In this document: positions 44,687 to 56,045 of the stretch, one piece after another
Numbering within the stretch: position 1 is the first letter of the stretch
How the letters are laid out: every line of letters begins with the position of its first letter
DNA from: Rubricoccus sp963708165
GTDB lineage: Bacteria; Bacteroidota; Rhodothermia; Rhodothermales; Rubricoccaceae
DNA length: 64,000 nt
Direction: 5' to 3'
Assembly (NCBI GenBank): GCA_963708165.1
Contig: OY970187.1
Coordinates: forward strand, 1 to 64,000
Translations under genes and position numbers: made by a program
The notes under the pieces: generated by a model
The model's input: the letters and a program-made list of their open reading frames with translations, nothing else
Database searches by the model: none
Told to the model about the DNA's origin: nothing

Positions 44687-44882
44687 TGTCGATGCGCGTC
44701 ACGGCTGGCCCCTGGCGAGGGTGGGATTCGCGCCAGAGGCGGGCGGACCGCGAGAGATGTTGCGCATGGTTCTGCACATGCCTCGCGGTGGAACGAGGGC
44801 ACAGCGGACAGGGGCGCCAGGCCCCCTCCCCCGTCCGCATCCGGCCCTTCCCCGCTCGTGCTGCTCTCGTGAGCCCACACCT

Positions 44883-47800
44883 ATGTCTCGCTTCGTTTCT
44901 CGCTGTGTCGCCGTCGCCGTTCTTCTCGTCCTCGCGGCCCCCGTGGCCTTGTCCCAGGCGCCCGAGCTTCGCGTCGAGAACGTAGACGAGGCTCCGTTTG
45001 CGACCCGCCTGGTGATGAGCCGGATCGGCTCGCTCGCCAGTCCGCCTCCGGACAACGGCGTGCACGATGTCTCGACGGTCCGGCTTTCCAATGTTGGCAG
45101 CGGACCGCTCACGGTTTCGTCGATGAGCCTGTCGGGGCCGTACGAGGTCGTCTCCCCTCCTGCCCTCCCGCTCACCCTCCGGTAGGCGCGTTCACAGACG
45201 TGTCGGTGCGGTTTGTTGCCGAGACCGGCTCGAAAAGCGGCGGCACGCGCGGAAACCACATCGGCTCGCTCACCATCGGCTCTGACGACCCGGCCTCGCC
45301 GAGCCTGGAGGTCACGCTCGCGGGCTACTGGCAGGAGGTCTCCGAGGGCAACCGCGAGCCCCGCCTCGCGGAGCTGATCGAGCAGCTCTTCGGGTACAAA
45401 ACGGAGATCCTGCTTCCAGGGGAGCGGCTCAACAGCCAGGGCCGCATCGAGCGCACAGGCGACGAGGTGATCTCGCCCTACTGGCGCTTGGCCGACGCCT
45501 CGCAGCCGGTCGAGGTGCAGCAACTTGCGGCCTTCCACGGCTGCTGCACGGACGCCGCGCCCGTCTTCTGGCACGAACAAGGCCTCTCCGCCACCTCGCT
45601 CGTGCTCCGCCACAACCCGGCCGACGGGCAGACCGTGCTCCCCCGGCGCGCCGGAAGCTCCGTCGCTCTCGCCAGAGGCTCGTTTGAGCCCGGCGCCGGG
45701 ACCGTCTTCGGCTTCCGCGTGGCGAGCAACGAGTGGAGCGACTCGTTCCGCAACGCGACCGACAACGACGACTGCAGCAGCGGTCCCGGCACGTGCGGGC
45801 AGCACATCCGCTTCTGGCCCGCCAAAGAGCGCGATGGCAGCACGATCCCCAACACCTACCTCATGGGGATGGACTACGCGGGGATCAACTACGACTTCAA
45901 CGACAACGTCTACCTCGTCTCCAACGTCACGCCCAACGAGGCCGTGGCCACGTCTGGGACGGTTCGGCTCAACGCGGGCGGCTTGGCCGTCGCGACCGGC
46001 GCGGAGACGTTCGAGGCCGATCAGTTCGCCACCAACGGGCAGAGCTACACGCCGACGTGCGACCTGGGCGACATCGCCGGAACCACCGCCGACGACCTGT
46101 ACCGGACCGAGTTGGAGCCGCAATCGAGCGGCCCGCGCGCGTTCGCGTACAACGTGCCCGTCCCGGACGGGACCTACACCGTCCGCCTGCACTTCGCCGA
46201 GATCTACTGGGGTTCTGCAGCGCCCCGCCAGCCACGGTCGGGCGCCGCGTGTTCTCGGTCTCGATGGAGGGCACAGCCCGTCCTGACCGACCTCGACATC
46301 TTTGCCGAGGTCGGCGTGCGCGCCGCGCTCGTCAAGACGTTCCAGACGACCGTGACGGGCAACATGCTCAACATCGGCTTCCAGGCGAGCGCCAACAACC
46401 CGATGCTCTCGGCGCTCGAAATCCTCCCCGACCTGGCCGATCTGCCGCCCGCCGTCGCCAGAGGCACTCGTCGCGACCGGCAGCGTGGCCGGCGTGACGC
46501 TGGACTGGGCCGACAACACCGAGGCCGACCTCGCGGGCTACACCGTCCACCGCAGTTCCGCCTCTGGCGGCCCGTACCTGGACCTGACGGCCACGCCGAT
46601 CACCACCTCGGCCTTCTCGGACGCCACGCTGGCCTCTGGCGCGCGGGCGTTCTACATCGTGCGCGCGGTCGACGGCGCGGGCGGCGTCTCCGAGCCGTCG
46701 CCAGAGGCCCACGCGACGCGCTGGGTGCCTGCCACGCTATTTACCGAGGTCAACTGGAGCACCGACACGGCGCAGCCCATCGGCAACTCCGAGGGGCAGA
46801 GCGCGGTCGTGGGGGGAATGCTCTATTCGTTCGGCGGCTTCGACGTGGAGAAGAAGAACGGAGCGTGCGACTGCTTTACGCCGACCCCTCGCGCCTTCGT
46901 CTTCGACCCCGGCACGGGGACCGGCGGCACGTGGAGCGCGATCGCGCCCCTGCCATTCACCAACGGCGGCGGCGTGACGCACACAGGCATCGCGACGGAC
47001 GGCGTGGACATCTTCCTCGCGGGAGGCAACATCGCCAACGCCGCGCGAACCGGGCAGATCTTCGGGACCGACGAGGTGTGGCGGTACGACGTAGCAAGTG
47101 ATTCGTACGCCGCGCTCCCTGCGCTGCCCGCCGACCGCTCCGGCGGCCAACTGGCCTACGACGGCGGACAGCTGTTCTACATCGGAGGGTTCAACAAAGC
47201 GAAAACAGTGGACTTCGGGACGGTCTACGTGCTCGACTACGAGGCCTTTGTAGCAGGCCAACCCGCAAGCTGGACGACCGCCGCCTCGCTCCCCAACCCG
47301 CGCCACCACGCCGGTCCGGCCGTTCTCAACCACCTCATCTACATCGTCGGCGGCCAGCACGGCCACGACGACGACCTGGTCACGCAGGCGTCCGTCCACG
47401 CCTACGACCCCAGTCAGCGACGTGTGGACGGCCGTCGCGGACCTCCCGCAGGGCCTGGGCCACATCAGCAACACCACCTACGTGCACGAGGGGCGGATCG
47501 TCGTGCTCGGCGGCGAGCGCCAGCACAAGTCGTACGTGGACACGGCACTCGCCTACGACCCCGCGACGGACACGTGGACCGCGCTCACGTCGCTGCCCGT
47601 CGCGCGGGCCTCTGGCGTCGGCGGGAGCATCGGCGGGAGCCTGTACTTCTCGACCGGCAACTTTACCCGGCCGACCTACCGCGGCGTGCCCGGCACGCCC
47701 AACCAGGCGCCAGAGGCCGCGTTTACGGCCACGCCCGACGGCGCCTCGCCGCTGACGATCCTCTTCGACGGCGCCACCTCGTCCGATGCCGAGGGGCCGA

Positions 47801-50800
47801 TCTCAAGCTTCACGTGGGCCTTTGGCGACGCGACGCCCGACAGCACCTCCAGCGATCCGACGCTTGAGCACACCTACGCAACGGCAGGCACGTACACCGT
47901 CTCGCTGACGGTGACGGACGCCTCTGGCGCGACGGCGACGGCCACCCAGACGATTTCGGTGCAGGCCACCGCTTCGCGCCCATCGGTCACGGGGACGGCG
48001 CCCGCCAGAGGCGCCGAGGGCGTGCTCCGCAACGCCTTCGTGGCCGCCGACGTGAACCTGCCCAACGTGGGCGAGGGCATCGACGCGGCGACGCTGAGCG
48101 GCGGCGACGGTCGTTTCTGTACCCGACCGGCTCGCCGGGCCAGGCGGTCACGGCGCAGCTCAACACGAGCGGCGGTGGCGACGCGATCGTGCTGCAGCCG
48201 ACGACGCTTCTGGCGGCGAATACGGCCTACACGTTCGAGGTCACCGACGGCCTGCTCGACCTCGCCGGGCAGCCGTTCGAGCCGTACACGACCTCGTTTA
48301 CGACCGGCTCGCTGCCCGCAGGCTCGGCGCCGTCCGCGATCCAGTTCGAGCGCGTGCCTCTGGCGGCGGCGACGCCGAGCGCCAGCGGCCGGCACTCGTC
48401 GCTCGCCATCGGCCCCGACGGGCGGCTCTACGCCACGACGATCCAGGGCACGATCAAGCGCTGGGACATCGCCGCGGACGGGTCGCTCTCCAACCTCGAA
48501 TCGTTCAACGTGGTCAAGACCGTCAACGGCGGCAACCGGCTGCTTATCGGCCTCGCGTTTGACCCGGCCTCGACCGCCGCCGACCCGATTCTCTGGGTCA
48601 CGCACTCGACGTTCGGCTTCAACAACGTCGCGGACTGGGGCGGCGTGCTGACGCGGCTCTCGGGCACCAACTTCACCGACTACCAGGACGTGATCGTCGG
48701 GCTGCCGCGCTCCATCCGCGACCACGCGACCAACAGCGTCGCGTTCGGCCCGGACGGCGCGCTGTACCTGCTCCAGGGCAGCAACTCCGCCATGGGCGAG
48801 CCCGATACCGCCTGGGGCAACCGGCCTGAGCACCTGCTGAGCGCCGCCGTGCTCCGCGTCGACGTGGCCGCGCTGCTGGCCTCTGGCGCGCTCCCGCTGG
48901 ACGCGAAAACGTCCGAGGGCGGCACGTACGACCCGTACGCCAGCGGCGCGCCGGTGCAGATCTTCGCCTCTGGCGTCCGCAACGCGTACGACCTGGTGTG
49001 GCACAGCAACGGCGACCTGTACGTGCCCACCAACGGCTCCGCGTCGGGCGGGCGCACGCCCGCGAGCGTGCCCGGCACGCTCCGGCCCGACGGCACGCCG
49101 TACAACGGCCCTGCCGTGGCGGCGCTGGACAGCGTCGAGACGCAAAACGACTACCTCTTCCGCATTCCGCCGCCGGTCGGCGGGACGTGGGACTACCGCT
49201 TTTTCGGGCACCCCAACCCCTCGCGCGGCGAGTACGTGCTCAACGGCGGCAACCCGACCGCGGCGCAGGACCCCGCCCAGGTCAACACCTACCCCGTGGG
49301 CGTGCTGCCGGACGCGGCGTGGAACGGCTTCGCGTACAACTTCGGCCGCAACATCTCGCCCAACGGCGTGATCGAGTACCAGAGCGGCGCCTTCGACGGC
49401 GCGCTCGCGGGCACGCTCCTGGTCGTCCGCTATAGCGGCGGCGACGACATCGTCGCGCTCACGCCCGACGCCTCTGGCGACATCGCGCCCGACGGCGACG
49501 CCGTGCTCTTTATCCAGGGCTCCGAACTGCTTTCGGACCCGCTCGACTTGGTCGAGAACCCTGCGACGGGCGACCTCTACGTCTCCGAATACGGCGGCGC
49601 GGGCCAGATCCTGCTCCTCCGCCCGACGGGCAACCGCCCGCCAGAGGCCGCCTTTACGGCCACACCCGACGCAGCCGACCCGCTCGTGCTCGCGTTCGAC
49701 GCCAGCAGCTCGACCGACGACGAGGGCGTGACAGGCTACGCCTGGGCCTTTGGCGACGGCTCCACTGGAAGCGGCGTGGCGCCAGGTCACACCTACGCCG
49801 CCAGCGGCTCGTACACGGTCGTGCTGACCGTGACCGACGCCTCTGGCGCGACGGGCACGGCCGAGCAGGTCCTTGCGGTAGGCGACGCCGCCGATGGCGC
49901 GTTTGTCGAGGCGGCTGGTCTGGTCGTCGTCGAGGCGGAGAATGCTCACGAGTCGGTCGCGCGCGGCGGCAAGTCGTGGGACGAGGCGCCCGCAGCGGGA
50001 TCGGTCGGGACGGCGCTCGGCGCGCTGCCCAACACGGGCGTCAACCGCAACGCTGGCTACGAAGGCACCTCTCCCGAGCTGCGTTATCGCATGGTGTTCG
50101 ACGCGCCCGGCACGTACTACGTATGGGGCCGCGTGCTCGGCGCGTCCGACAACGACGACTCGTTCCACGTCGGCCTCGACGGCGCAGCCTCAGCCACATC
50201 CGACCGCATCTTTACGACCGTCCGCGACGGCCTCACGTGGACGAGCGTGACGATGGACCAGGGCACGCGGGCGCGCCTCACGTCCCTTCGGCAGGCGAGC
50301 ACGTGGTCAGCGTGTGGATGCGCGAGGACGGGCTGGTCTTGGACCGCCTCGTGCTCTCGACCGACCCGGCCTTTACGCCCAGCGGCGACGGTCCGCCGGA
50401 AAGCGCCCGCACCACCGGCACTGCCCCGCCAGAGGCCCGCTTTACGGCCACACCCGACGGCGAGGCGCCGCGCTCCTACACCTTCGACGCGAGCGCATCG
50501 ACCGCCAACGACGCGATCACCGGCTTTGCGTGGACCTTTGGCGACGGCGCCACGGCCACAGGCCCCACGCCCGCCCACACCTACGCCGGTGCGGGGACCT
50601 ACATCGTGGAGGTGACCGTGACGGACGCCTCTGGCGCGACCGGCACGGCGCAGAAAACGCTGACGATCAACGATGGCAGCCTCACCGTTATCGCCGAGGC
50701 AGGCTCGGTTACAGTCTCCCAGGCCGACGCCAGCACGTGGCACGCGGTCGCGTTCCAGCACGCCTTTACCGACCCGATCGTGGTCATGGGCCCCGCGTCC

Positions 50801-51796
50801 TCTGGCGATCCCGAGCCGCTCACACTCCGCGTCCGCAACGTGACAGGCTCGGGCTTCGAGTTCCAGCTCGACGAGTGGGACTACCTCGACGGCGCGCACG
50901 GGACCGAAACAGTCCCCTACGTCGTCGCCGAACGCGGTGTGCACACGCTCGCCGACGGCCGCCTGCTCGAAGCCGGCACGACCTCGGCCAAGGGCAACAT
51001 CTCGACCGCTTCGTTCTCGGCTCCGTTCGCCGCGCCGCCCGTTTTAGTCGGGCAGGTGGTGAGCCCGTCGAACCCCAAGGCACTCGCTGTGCGGCTCCGC
51101 AACGTGAGCGCGTCGTCGTTCCAGGTGCGCCTGATGGCGCAGGAGCGCGAGGGCAAAGCCGGACCGGAAACGCTCGCCTACGTCGCCTTCGCGCTGGGGG
51201 TGACGGACGGCAAGCTGGACGTCGCGCGCACGACCGACCGCGTGACCGACGTGTTCTCCGGCATCACGTACACCGCACCCTTTGCCGCTCCGCCCGTCGT
51301 CATCGCAGCCATGCAGACACTCAACGGCAGCGACCCGTCGACGCTCCGGTCGCGGCTGACGAGCGCCGCTGGCCTGCAAATGCGCGTCGAGGAAGAGCAG
51401 TCGCAGGACGCCGAGACGACGCACGGAACCGAGGTCGTCGGCTACGTCGCGCTGCCCGCGGGCCTGCTCTACGCGCTGCCGCCCGCTTCCGCGTTTGCCT
51501 CTGGCGCCGAGTCCAAAGCGGAGGCCCTCCCGCTGGAGTTCGCGCTGGAGCCCAACCGCCCCAACCCGTTCCGCGCCCGCACGACATTCCGCTACGCGCT
51601 CGCGGACGAGGTGCCGGTGCGCCTCTCGGTCTACGACGCGCTGGGCCGCCTGGTCGCGCACGTCGTGGACGAGCGGCAGGCGGCGGGCTGGCACGAGGCC
51701 ACGTTCGACGCCGGACGCCTGGCCTCTGGCGTGTACGTGTACCGCCTCGAAGCGGGCCCCTACGCTCGCGCGATGCGGATGTTGGTGGTGCGCTAG
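44883..51796 (+). CDS. Giant multidomain secreted protein with type IX sorting domain (several frame breaks)
   Basis: About 2300 residues. The order is: signal peptide (VAVAVLLVLAAPVALSQAPE), a choice-of-anchor-like beta domain, malectin-like domain (45,960-46,430, VRLHFAEIYWG), fibronectin III (46,480-46,740), Kelch propeller (46,740-47,690, IYIVGGQHGHDDD), PKD 1 (47,700-47,970), an Ig-like domain, a sorbosone-dehydrogenase-like propeller (48,330-49,630), PKD 2 (49,640-49,880), a carbohydrate-binding-like domain (49,900-50,390), PKD 3 (50,430-50,680), two lectin-like repeats and a sorting domain (51,530-51,796, LEPNRPNPFRARTTFRYALA). Frame breaks lie near 45,185, 46,220/46,270, 46,475, 47,410, 48,110 and 50,270. 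It is probably a surface adhesin or glycan-binding protein. Confidence 0.75.
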
Positions 51797-52054
51797 CCAC
51801 CAGATGGGCGCGGGCGCCAGAGGCGCCTGAGAGGGCGTGTGGGGGGAGCGCAGCGTGCGCGTCCCCACGACTTCGTCGCTGTGGCTGCCCGGCAGGCCCG
51901 AAGCCTCTGGCGCAGATCGCCACATCTGCACGCGCCAGAGGCCCACGGCGACGCGACACAAGCCAACGCCGCGGCGCCAGAGGCTTCTGCGGGACCGCCA
52001 GGCTGAGACGAGGAGAGAGGGACCGCGCCACACGGCGCCCCCTCCCCTGCTCGC
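51797..52054. other. Intergenic stretch dense in iterated-word half copies
   Basis: No gene. Half copies lie near 51816, 51902, 51938 and 51976 in both orientations, so several alternative hairpins are possible. It separates the giant cargo gene from the last GT4 gene. Confidence 0.5.
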
Positions 52055-53305
52055 ATGCCGTCTCGCGTTCTTTTCCTGCACAACTACTACCAGCAGCGCG
52101 GCGGCGAGGACGAGAGCTTCGAGGCCGAAGTCCGCCTCCTGCAGTCGCGCGGCCACGAGGTCACGGTCCACACCGTCCACAACGACACCGTGGGAAAGAT
52201 GTCGCGGCTCGGTGTGGCCGCGGGCGCGGTCTGGAGCCGTCCCGCGTACGACACCGTCCGAGGCCTCTTGCGCCAGCACCGGCCGGACGTGATGCACTGC
52301 AACAACACGTTCCCCCTCCTCTCGCCGTCGGTCTACTACGCCGCCCGCGCCGAGGGCGTCCCGGTCGTGCAGAACCTCCGCAACTACAGAATGAGCTGCG
52401 TCAACGGCCTGTTCTTCCGCGAGGGGAGCGTGTGCGAGAGCTGCCTGGGCTCGTTCGCGCCGTGGCGGGGCGTGCAGCACGGGTGCTACCGCGGCAGCCG
52501 AGCCGCCAGCGCCGTTACCGCCGCCGTCGTGGCGGTCCATCGCGCCGCGCACACATGGACCACGATGGTCGACGCGTACATCTCGCTCACGGCCTTCGCC
52601 AGAGGCAAGCTGGGGCAGAGCGGCATCCCGCTCGACCGGATCGCGGTCAAGCCCAACTTCCTCGATCCCGTGCCCGCGGTCGGGAGCGGGTCTGGCGGCT
52701 ACGCCCTTTTCGCCGGCCGGCTCTCGCCCGAGAAAGGGCTCGCCACGCTCTTCGAGGCCTGGAAGCAGGTGGGCAGCGTTATCGACCTCAAGATCATCGG
52801 CGACGGTCCGGATTCCGCCCTCGCCGAAGAGGCGGCGGCGACGATTCCAGGCGTAACGTGGCTCGGCCGCCAGCCTCTGGCGCGCGTGCACGAGTTGATG
52901 AGCGAGGCGCGCTTCGTCGTCTTCCCCTCGGAGTGGTTCGAGACGTTCGGGCGCGTGGCGATGGAGGCGTTCGCGGTCGGGACCCCCGTTATCGCCGCGG
53001 ACATCGGGGCCATCTCCGAGCTTGTCGACCACGGGCGCACAGGCCTCCAGTTCGAGCCAGGCAATGTGGTGAGCCTTGTCCAGCAGGTGCAGTGGGCGCT
53101 CGCGCACCCCGACGAGTGGCAGGCCATGCGACGACGCGTGCGACGCCACTTCGAGACGCACTTCACAGCCGACGCGAACTACTCTCGGCTGCTCCAGATC
53201 TACGATAGTGTTCTGGACACGGCACCCGTCCCCGTTCCGATCCCCCCGGTTCCTCGACGTGCTCGCCAGCCCCAGCCTGCGCCCATCGCAGCGGCCGGCG
53301 CCTAG
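52055..53305 (+). CDS. Family 4 glycosyltransferase
   Basis: 416 residues, GT-B fold. The N-terminal domain opens SRVLFLHNYYQQRGGEDESF with the glycine-rich acceptor loop (GGED). It also has a Cys-containing insert (NLRNYRMSCVNGLFFREGSV, CESCLGSF, HGCYRGSR) with four Cys that may bind zinc. The donor domain has YALFAGRLSPEKGLATLFEA, LKIIGDGPDS and the E-x7-E site SEWFETFGRVAMEAFAVGTP. It is alone behind the giant gene. It is the last gene of the polysaccharide block and most likely adds one of its sugars. Confidence 0.9.
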   Translation: MPSRVLFLHNYYQQRGGEDESFEAEVRLLQSRGHEVTVHTVHNDTVGKMSRLGVAAGAVWSRPAYDTVRGLLRQHRPDVMHCNNTFPLLSPSVYYAARAEGVPVVQNLRNYRMSCVNGLFFREGSVCESCLGSFAPWRGVQHGCYRGSRAASAVTAAVVAVHRAAHTWTTMVDAYISLTAFARGKLGQSGIPLDRIAVKPNFLDPVPAVGSGSGGYALFAGRLSPEKGLATLFEAWKQVGSVIDLKIIGDGPDSALAEEAAATIPGVTWLGRQPLARVHELMSEARFVVFPSEWFETFGRVAMEAFAVGTPVIAADIGAISELVDHGRTGLQFEPGNVVSLVQQVQWALAHPDEWQAMRRRVRRHFETHFTADANYSRLLQIYDSVLDTAPVPVPIPPVPRRARQPQPAPIAAAGA

Positions 53306-53363
53306 CCAGAAGCGTCGCCCTCAACTCCGCCTCGCCTACCGTCGCCAGCGCGAGGGTGATGCT

Positions 53364-53381
53364 GCCTCTGGCGCCAGAGGC
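53364..53381. terminator. Palindrome in a convergent junction
   Basis: GCCTCTGGCGCCAGAGGC lies midway in the 112-base gap between the convergent glycosyltransferase (stop 53305) and response-regulator (stop 53418) genes. Confidence 0.5.
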
Positions 53382-53417
53382 TTGTGCAAGGGCTCGGCCC
53401 GCCACCTTGCACGTGGG

Positions 53418-54080
53418 CTAGGCTTCCACCCACCGCACCGCGAACACCAGAAGAGCTGAAACGGAGTCAAGCTCGAGCTTTTCTTTGATGTGGCGACGGT
53501 GCGTCTCGACTGTTTTTCGGCTCACGTGCAGCTGAACCGCGATCTTGTCGGCGTCGGCCCCTTCTCCCAAAAGCTGGAGCACGGCGACCTCGCGGTCGGT
53601 AAGGAGCTCGGTTGGGCTGGTAGGCGCGCCCGACTGCTCGCCGACCGACCGGATGAGAATCCGAGACGCCATAGCGGCGCTGAGGTGGACTTCGCCTCTG
53701 GCGACGCTCTGGATCGCCTCCTCAACCACGCTCGTCGGCTCCGTCTTCATTACGTATGCCAGCACACCGGCGCGAAGCGCTCGCTCGGCGTAGACCCCCT
53801 CCCGATAGGCCGTGTAGACCACGATTTTCAACGCGGGGTACATTGAGATCAGGTTGTGCACGACGTCGATACCGTCACCGTCGGGGAGATTGAGGTCCAA
53901 GACCACCACGTCAGGATGGTGGATCTTCACGGCCGTGTAGGCCTCGTCTGCGGTGCTTGCCGCGCCCGCCAGCGCCAGAGGCCCGGACGTTTCGATCATG
54001 CCCGCGAGGGCCTCGCAAATGGCAGGATGGCGGTCCACAACGAGCACGCGCGTGCTCGCCTCTTCAGAAGGAATCCACAT
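53418..54080 (-). CDS. NarL/FixJ-type response regulator
   Basis: 220 residues. Receiver domain 1-130 with the phosphate-accepting Asp62 (VVVLDLNLPDGDGIDVV), Thr90 and Lys112. The LuxR-type helix-turn-helix runs from about 155 to 218 (LLTDREVAVLQLLGEGADAD, then SRKTVETHRRHIKEKLELDS). It should activate transcription when phosphorylated by a histidine kinase. None is adjacent; the kinase at 61735 has its own regulator but could cross-talk. It stands alone, reading towards the polysaccharide cluster, with an upstream region of more than 600 bases. Confidence 0.92.
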   Translation of the reverse strand: MWIPSEEASTRVLVVDRHPAICEALAGMIETSGPLALAGAASTADEAYTAVKIHHPDVVVLDLNLPDGDGIDVVHNLISMYPALKIVVYTAYREGVYAERALRAGVLAYVMKTEPTSVVEEAIQSVARGEVHLSAAMASRILIRSVGEQSGAPTSPTELLTDREVAVLQLLGEGADADKIAVQLHVSRKTVETHRRHIKEKLELDSVSALLVFAVRWVEA

Positions 54081-54768
54081 GGTACAGGAAATATCAGCGA
54101 TGAGTTAGGGACCCGGCTCTGTGTGGAGCCTTCACCACACGTGTGCACGCGTGGCGACCTCTTTCTCAACCATGGTGGGAGACCTCGTGCCGGGGACCCG
54201 AAGAGGTGTTAGGCTGGCGTCGTCTCGGGGGACGTAGCAGGCCGTACGTGTCCTCTTCAGGTCCCGGTCGATATCGTGCTGCGAAGGGTGCGCAGTTGTG
54301 TGGCCGACAGAATGTGAGATACCCGAAGTGCATACAGCGCCTGACGTGTTAAAACGCATCTGTTGGGCGCGTCGGCACGGGTACCAGTCGTCTTTGCCGC
54401 GGCCAGGTTGCCCAACGTACAACTCCCGGCGTTCTCGGCGGCGGGGCCACTGATGGTGGATCGGCCATCGCTCTCGTGGCGAGGCCAACTCCGGGGTAAA
54501 GGCGCCGCTCGCCAGCAGTTCAGCTTCGGAAGACCTGGAGTCCGGTCTTCTGGTATCGCAACGTCTGGGATGTAGGCGTCTTGAGGACATGCCCTCCTTT
54601 CGTAGCGTTTGCTCGTCTGTGCAGGATTGCCCACCGACGAGTTCTGTCCTATCGCGCCAGAGGCCATCGTGGAGGGACGGGAGGCCGAGTGCAGGTCTCA
54701 GAGTGGGCGACATCCCTTTGAGAGGGTCACTTTCGGAGTATGCGTGCCCGCAAGACAGTGTCTCGACG
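54081..54768. other. Long region without a supported gene
   Basis: About 690 bases. Several short frames exist on both strands but none shows protein character. The composition is less GC-rich than the surroundings and iterated words are nearly absent, with one half copy at about 54,655. It probably contains the promoter of the response regulator and remains of deleted genes. Confidence 0.4.
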
Positions 54769-54983
54769 ATGGCAGGCCTCTCCCCTTTCGCGCGTTTTGG
54801 CGAGCCCCCTCCCCCATGCCGACGACTGCGTGAAGGGGCGATTGGACCTGCACGAACTGACCGATGCGCTCTCGGCCTCGTGCTACTGGATGCAGGCTGA
54901 GGGCGAGTCGATGACGGGTGCGGGCATCCTCAGCGGCGACTGGTTCTTCGTCGACCGCGAGATCGAGCCGCAGAACGACGATG
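54769..54983 (+). pseudogene. UmuD-like S24 peptidase, N-terminal fragment
   Basis: The residues PHADDCVKGRLDLHELTD, then YWMQAEGESMTGAGILSGDW and FFVDREIEPQND, follow UmuD proteins (self-cleaving subunits of error-prone polymerase V) closely, including the catalytic Ser in GESMTGAGI. The protein is cut off at about 54,983, before the catalytic Lys, where antisense P-type ATPase sequence begins. The very start (ATG at 54769) is in a different frame, so a small indel is also present. No umuC gene follows. It is a deletion remnant. Confidence 0.7.
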
Positions 54984-56045
54984 CTGGCCCGTCGTGAGCG
55001 TGCCCGTTTTGTCGAACACGACGGCGCGGATCGTCGCGGCGGCCTCGACGTGGACGCCGCCCTTGAACAGCACGCCGCGGCGCGCGGCCGCAGCGATGGC
55101 GCTGAGCACGGCCGCGGGCGTCGAGATGATGAGCGCGCAGGGGCTCGCGGCCACCATGAGCGTCATCGCGCGGTAAAACGCGGGGCGGAACGCCTCGCCC
55201 CACGCCAGAGGCGGGAGGGCAATCGCGACGAGCGTGAGCGCGATCACGCCGAGCGCGTAGGGCTGCTCGAAGCGGTCCAAGAGCCGCTGCGTCTCGGCCT
55301 TCTCGCCCTGCGCGTCTTCCACCAAGACGGATGACGCGCGCGATAGCCGAGGCGCCCGCGGGCGCCGTCACGCGCACGTCCAGCGCGCCGCCGCCGTTGA
55401 CGGTCCCGGCAAACACGTCGTCGCCCGGGTTCTTCTCGACGGGCACGCTCTCGCCCGTCAGCGACGCCTGATCCAGCAGGCTCCGGCCCATCACGACGGT
55501 CCCATCCAGCGGGACGCGGTCGCCGGGCTTGAGCCTCAGCGTCTCCCCGATCTCGACCTGCTCGACGGGACAGCTCGACGAGTACGCCGCCGCGCCGGAC
55601 GAGCGCCACGTCGGGCCGAAGGTCCATCAGCGCCTCAATCGCCCGGCGGCTGCGTCCCAGCGCGATGTCCTGCAGCAGGTTCGAGAGCGAAAAGAGAAAC
55701 AGCAGCATCGCGCCTTCGAAGGGCGCCCCGATGGCGAGCGCGCCCAGCGCGGCCAGGATCATCAGCAAGTCGATGTCCGCCCGCCTCTGGCGCAGAGCGG
55801 CCAGGCCCGGCGCGCAGCCCGCCCCAGCCGCCAGAGGCGTACGAAACGGCGTAGGCGCCCCACGCCACCGCCTCGGCGCTCAGGTGCTCCGCCACGAACC
55901 CGGCGACGAGCCCGGCCAGCGAGAGCGCCACGAAAACGGCCTCGCGCCGCCATCCCACCGCCAGAGGCGCGGGGCTAGGGGCCTCTGGCGACGGCGGCCC
56001 CAGAGCCTTTGGCGCGGCGGAGTAAGAGAGTGTCTGAGCGCTCAC
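54984..56045 (-). pseudogene. P1B-type heavy-metal ATPase, truncated after the phosphorylation motif
   Basis: Reads from a GTG at 56045 that overlaps the stop of the universal stress gene (GTGA). Seen: membrane helices (FVALSLAGLVAGFVAEHLSA), the actuator TGES motif (ASLTGESVPVEKNPGDDVFA), the metal site SPC in MVAASPCALIISTP, typical of P1B-4 (Co/Zn-type) pumps, and the phosphorylation motif VVFDKTGTLT. Sequence stops matching 3-4 residues later, at the umuD fragment junction (about 54,983). The ATP-binding half and last two helices are missing. Additional frame breaks lie near 55,810, 55,575 and 55,322 (the last an extra T, CGTCTTGG). It cannot pump. Confidence 0.78.

Noticed and set aside
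47874..50168. A 764-codon minus-strand frame opposite the giant cargo gene
   Set aside because: Arg/Val/Gly-rich antisense translation without domains; the plus strand has clear PKD and propeller domains.
54132..54713. Several short frames between the response regulator and the umuD fragment
   Set aside because: They overlap each other on both strands and none resembles a protein.
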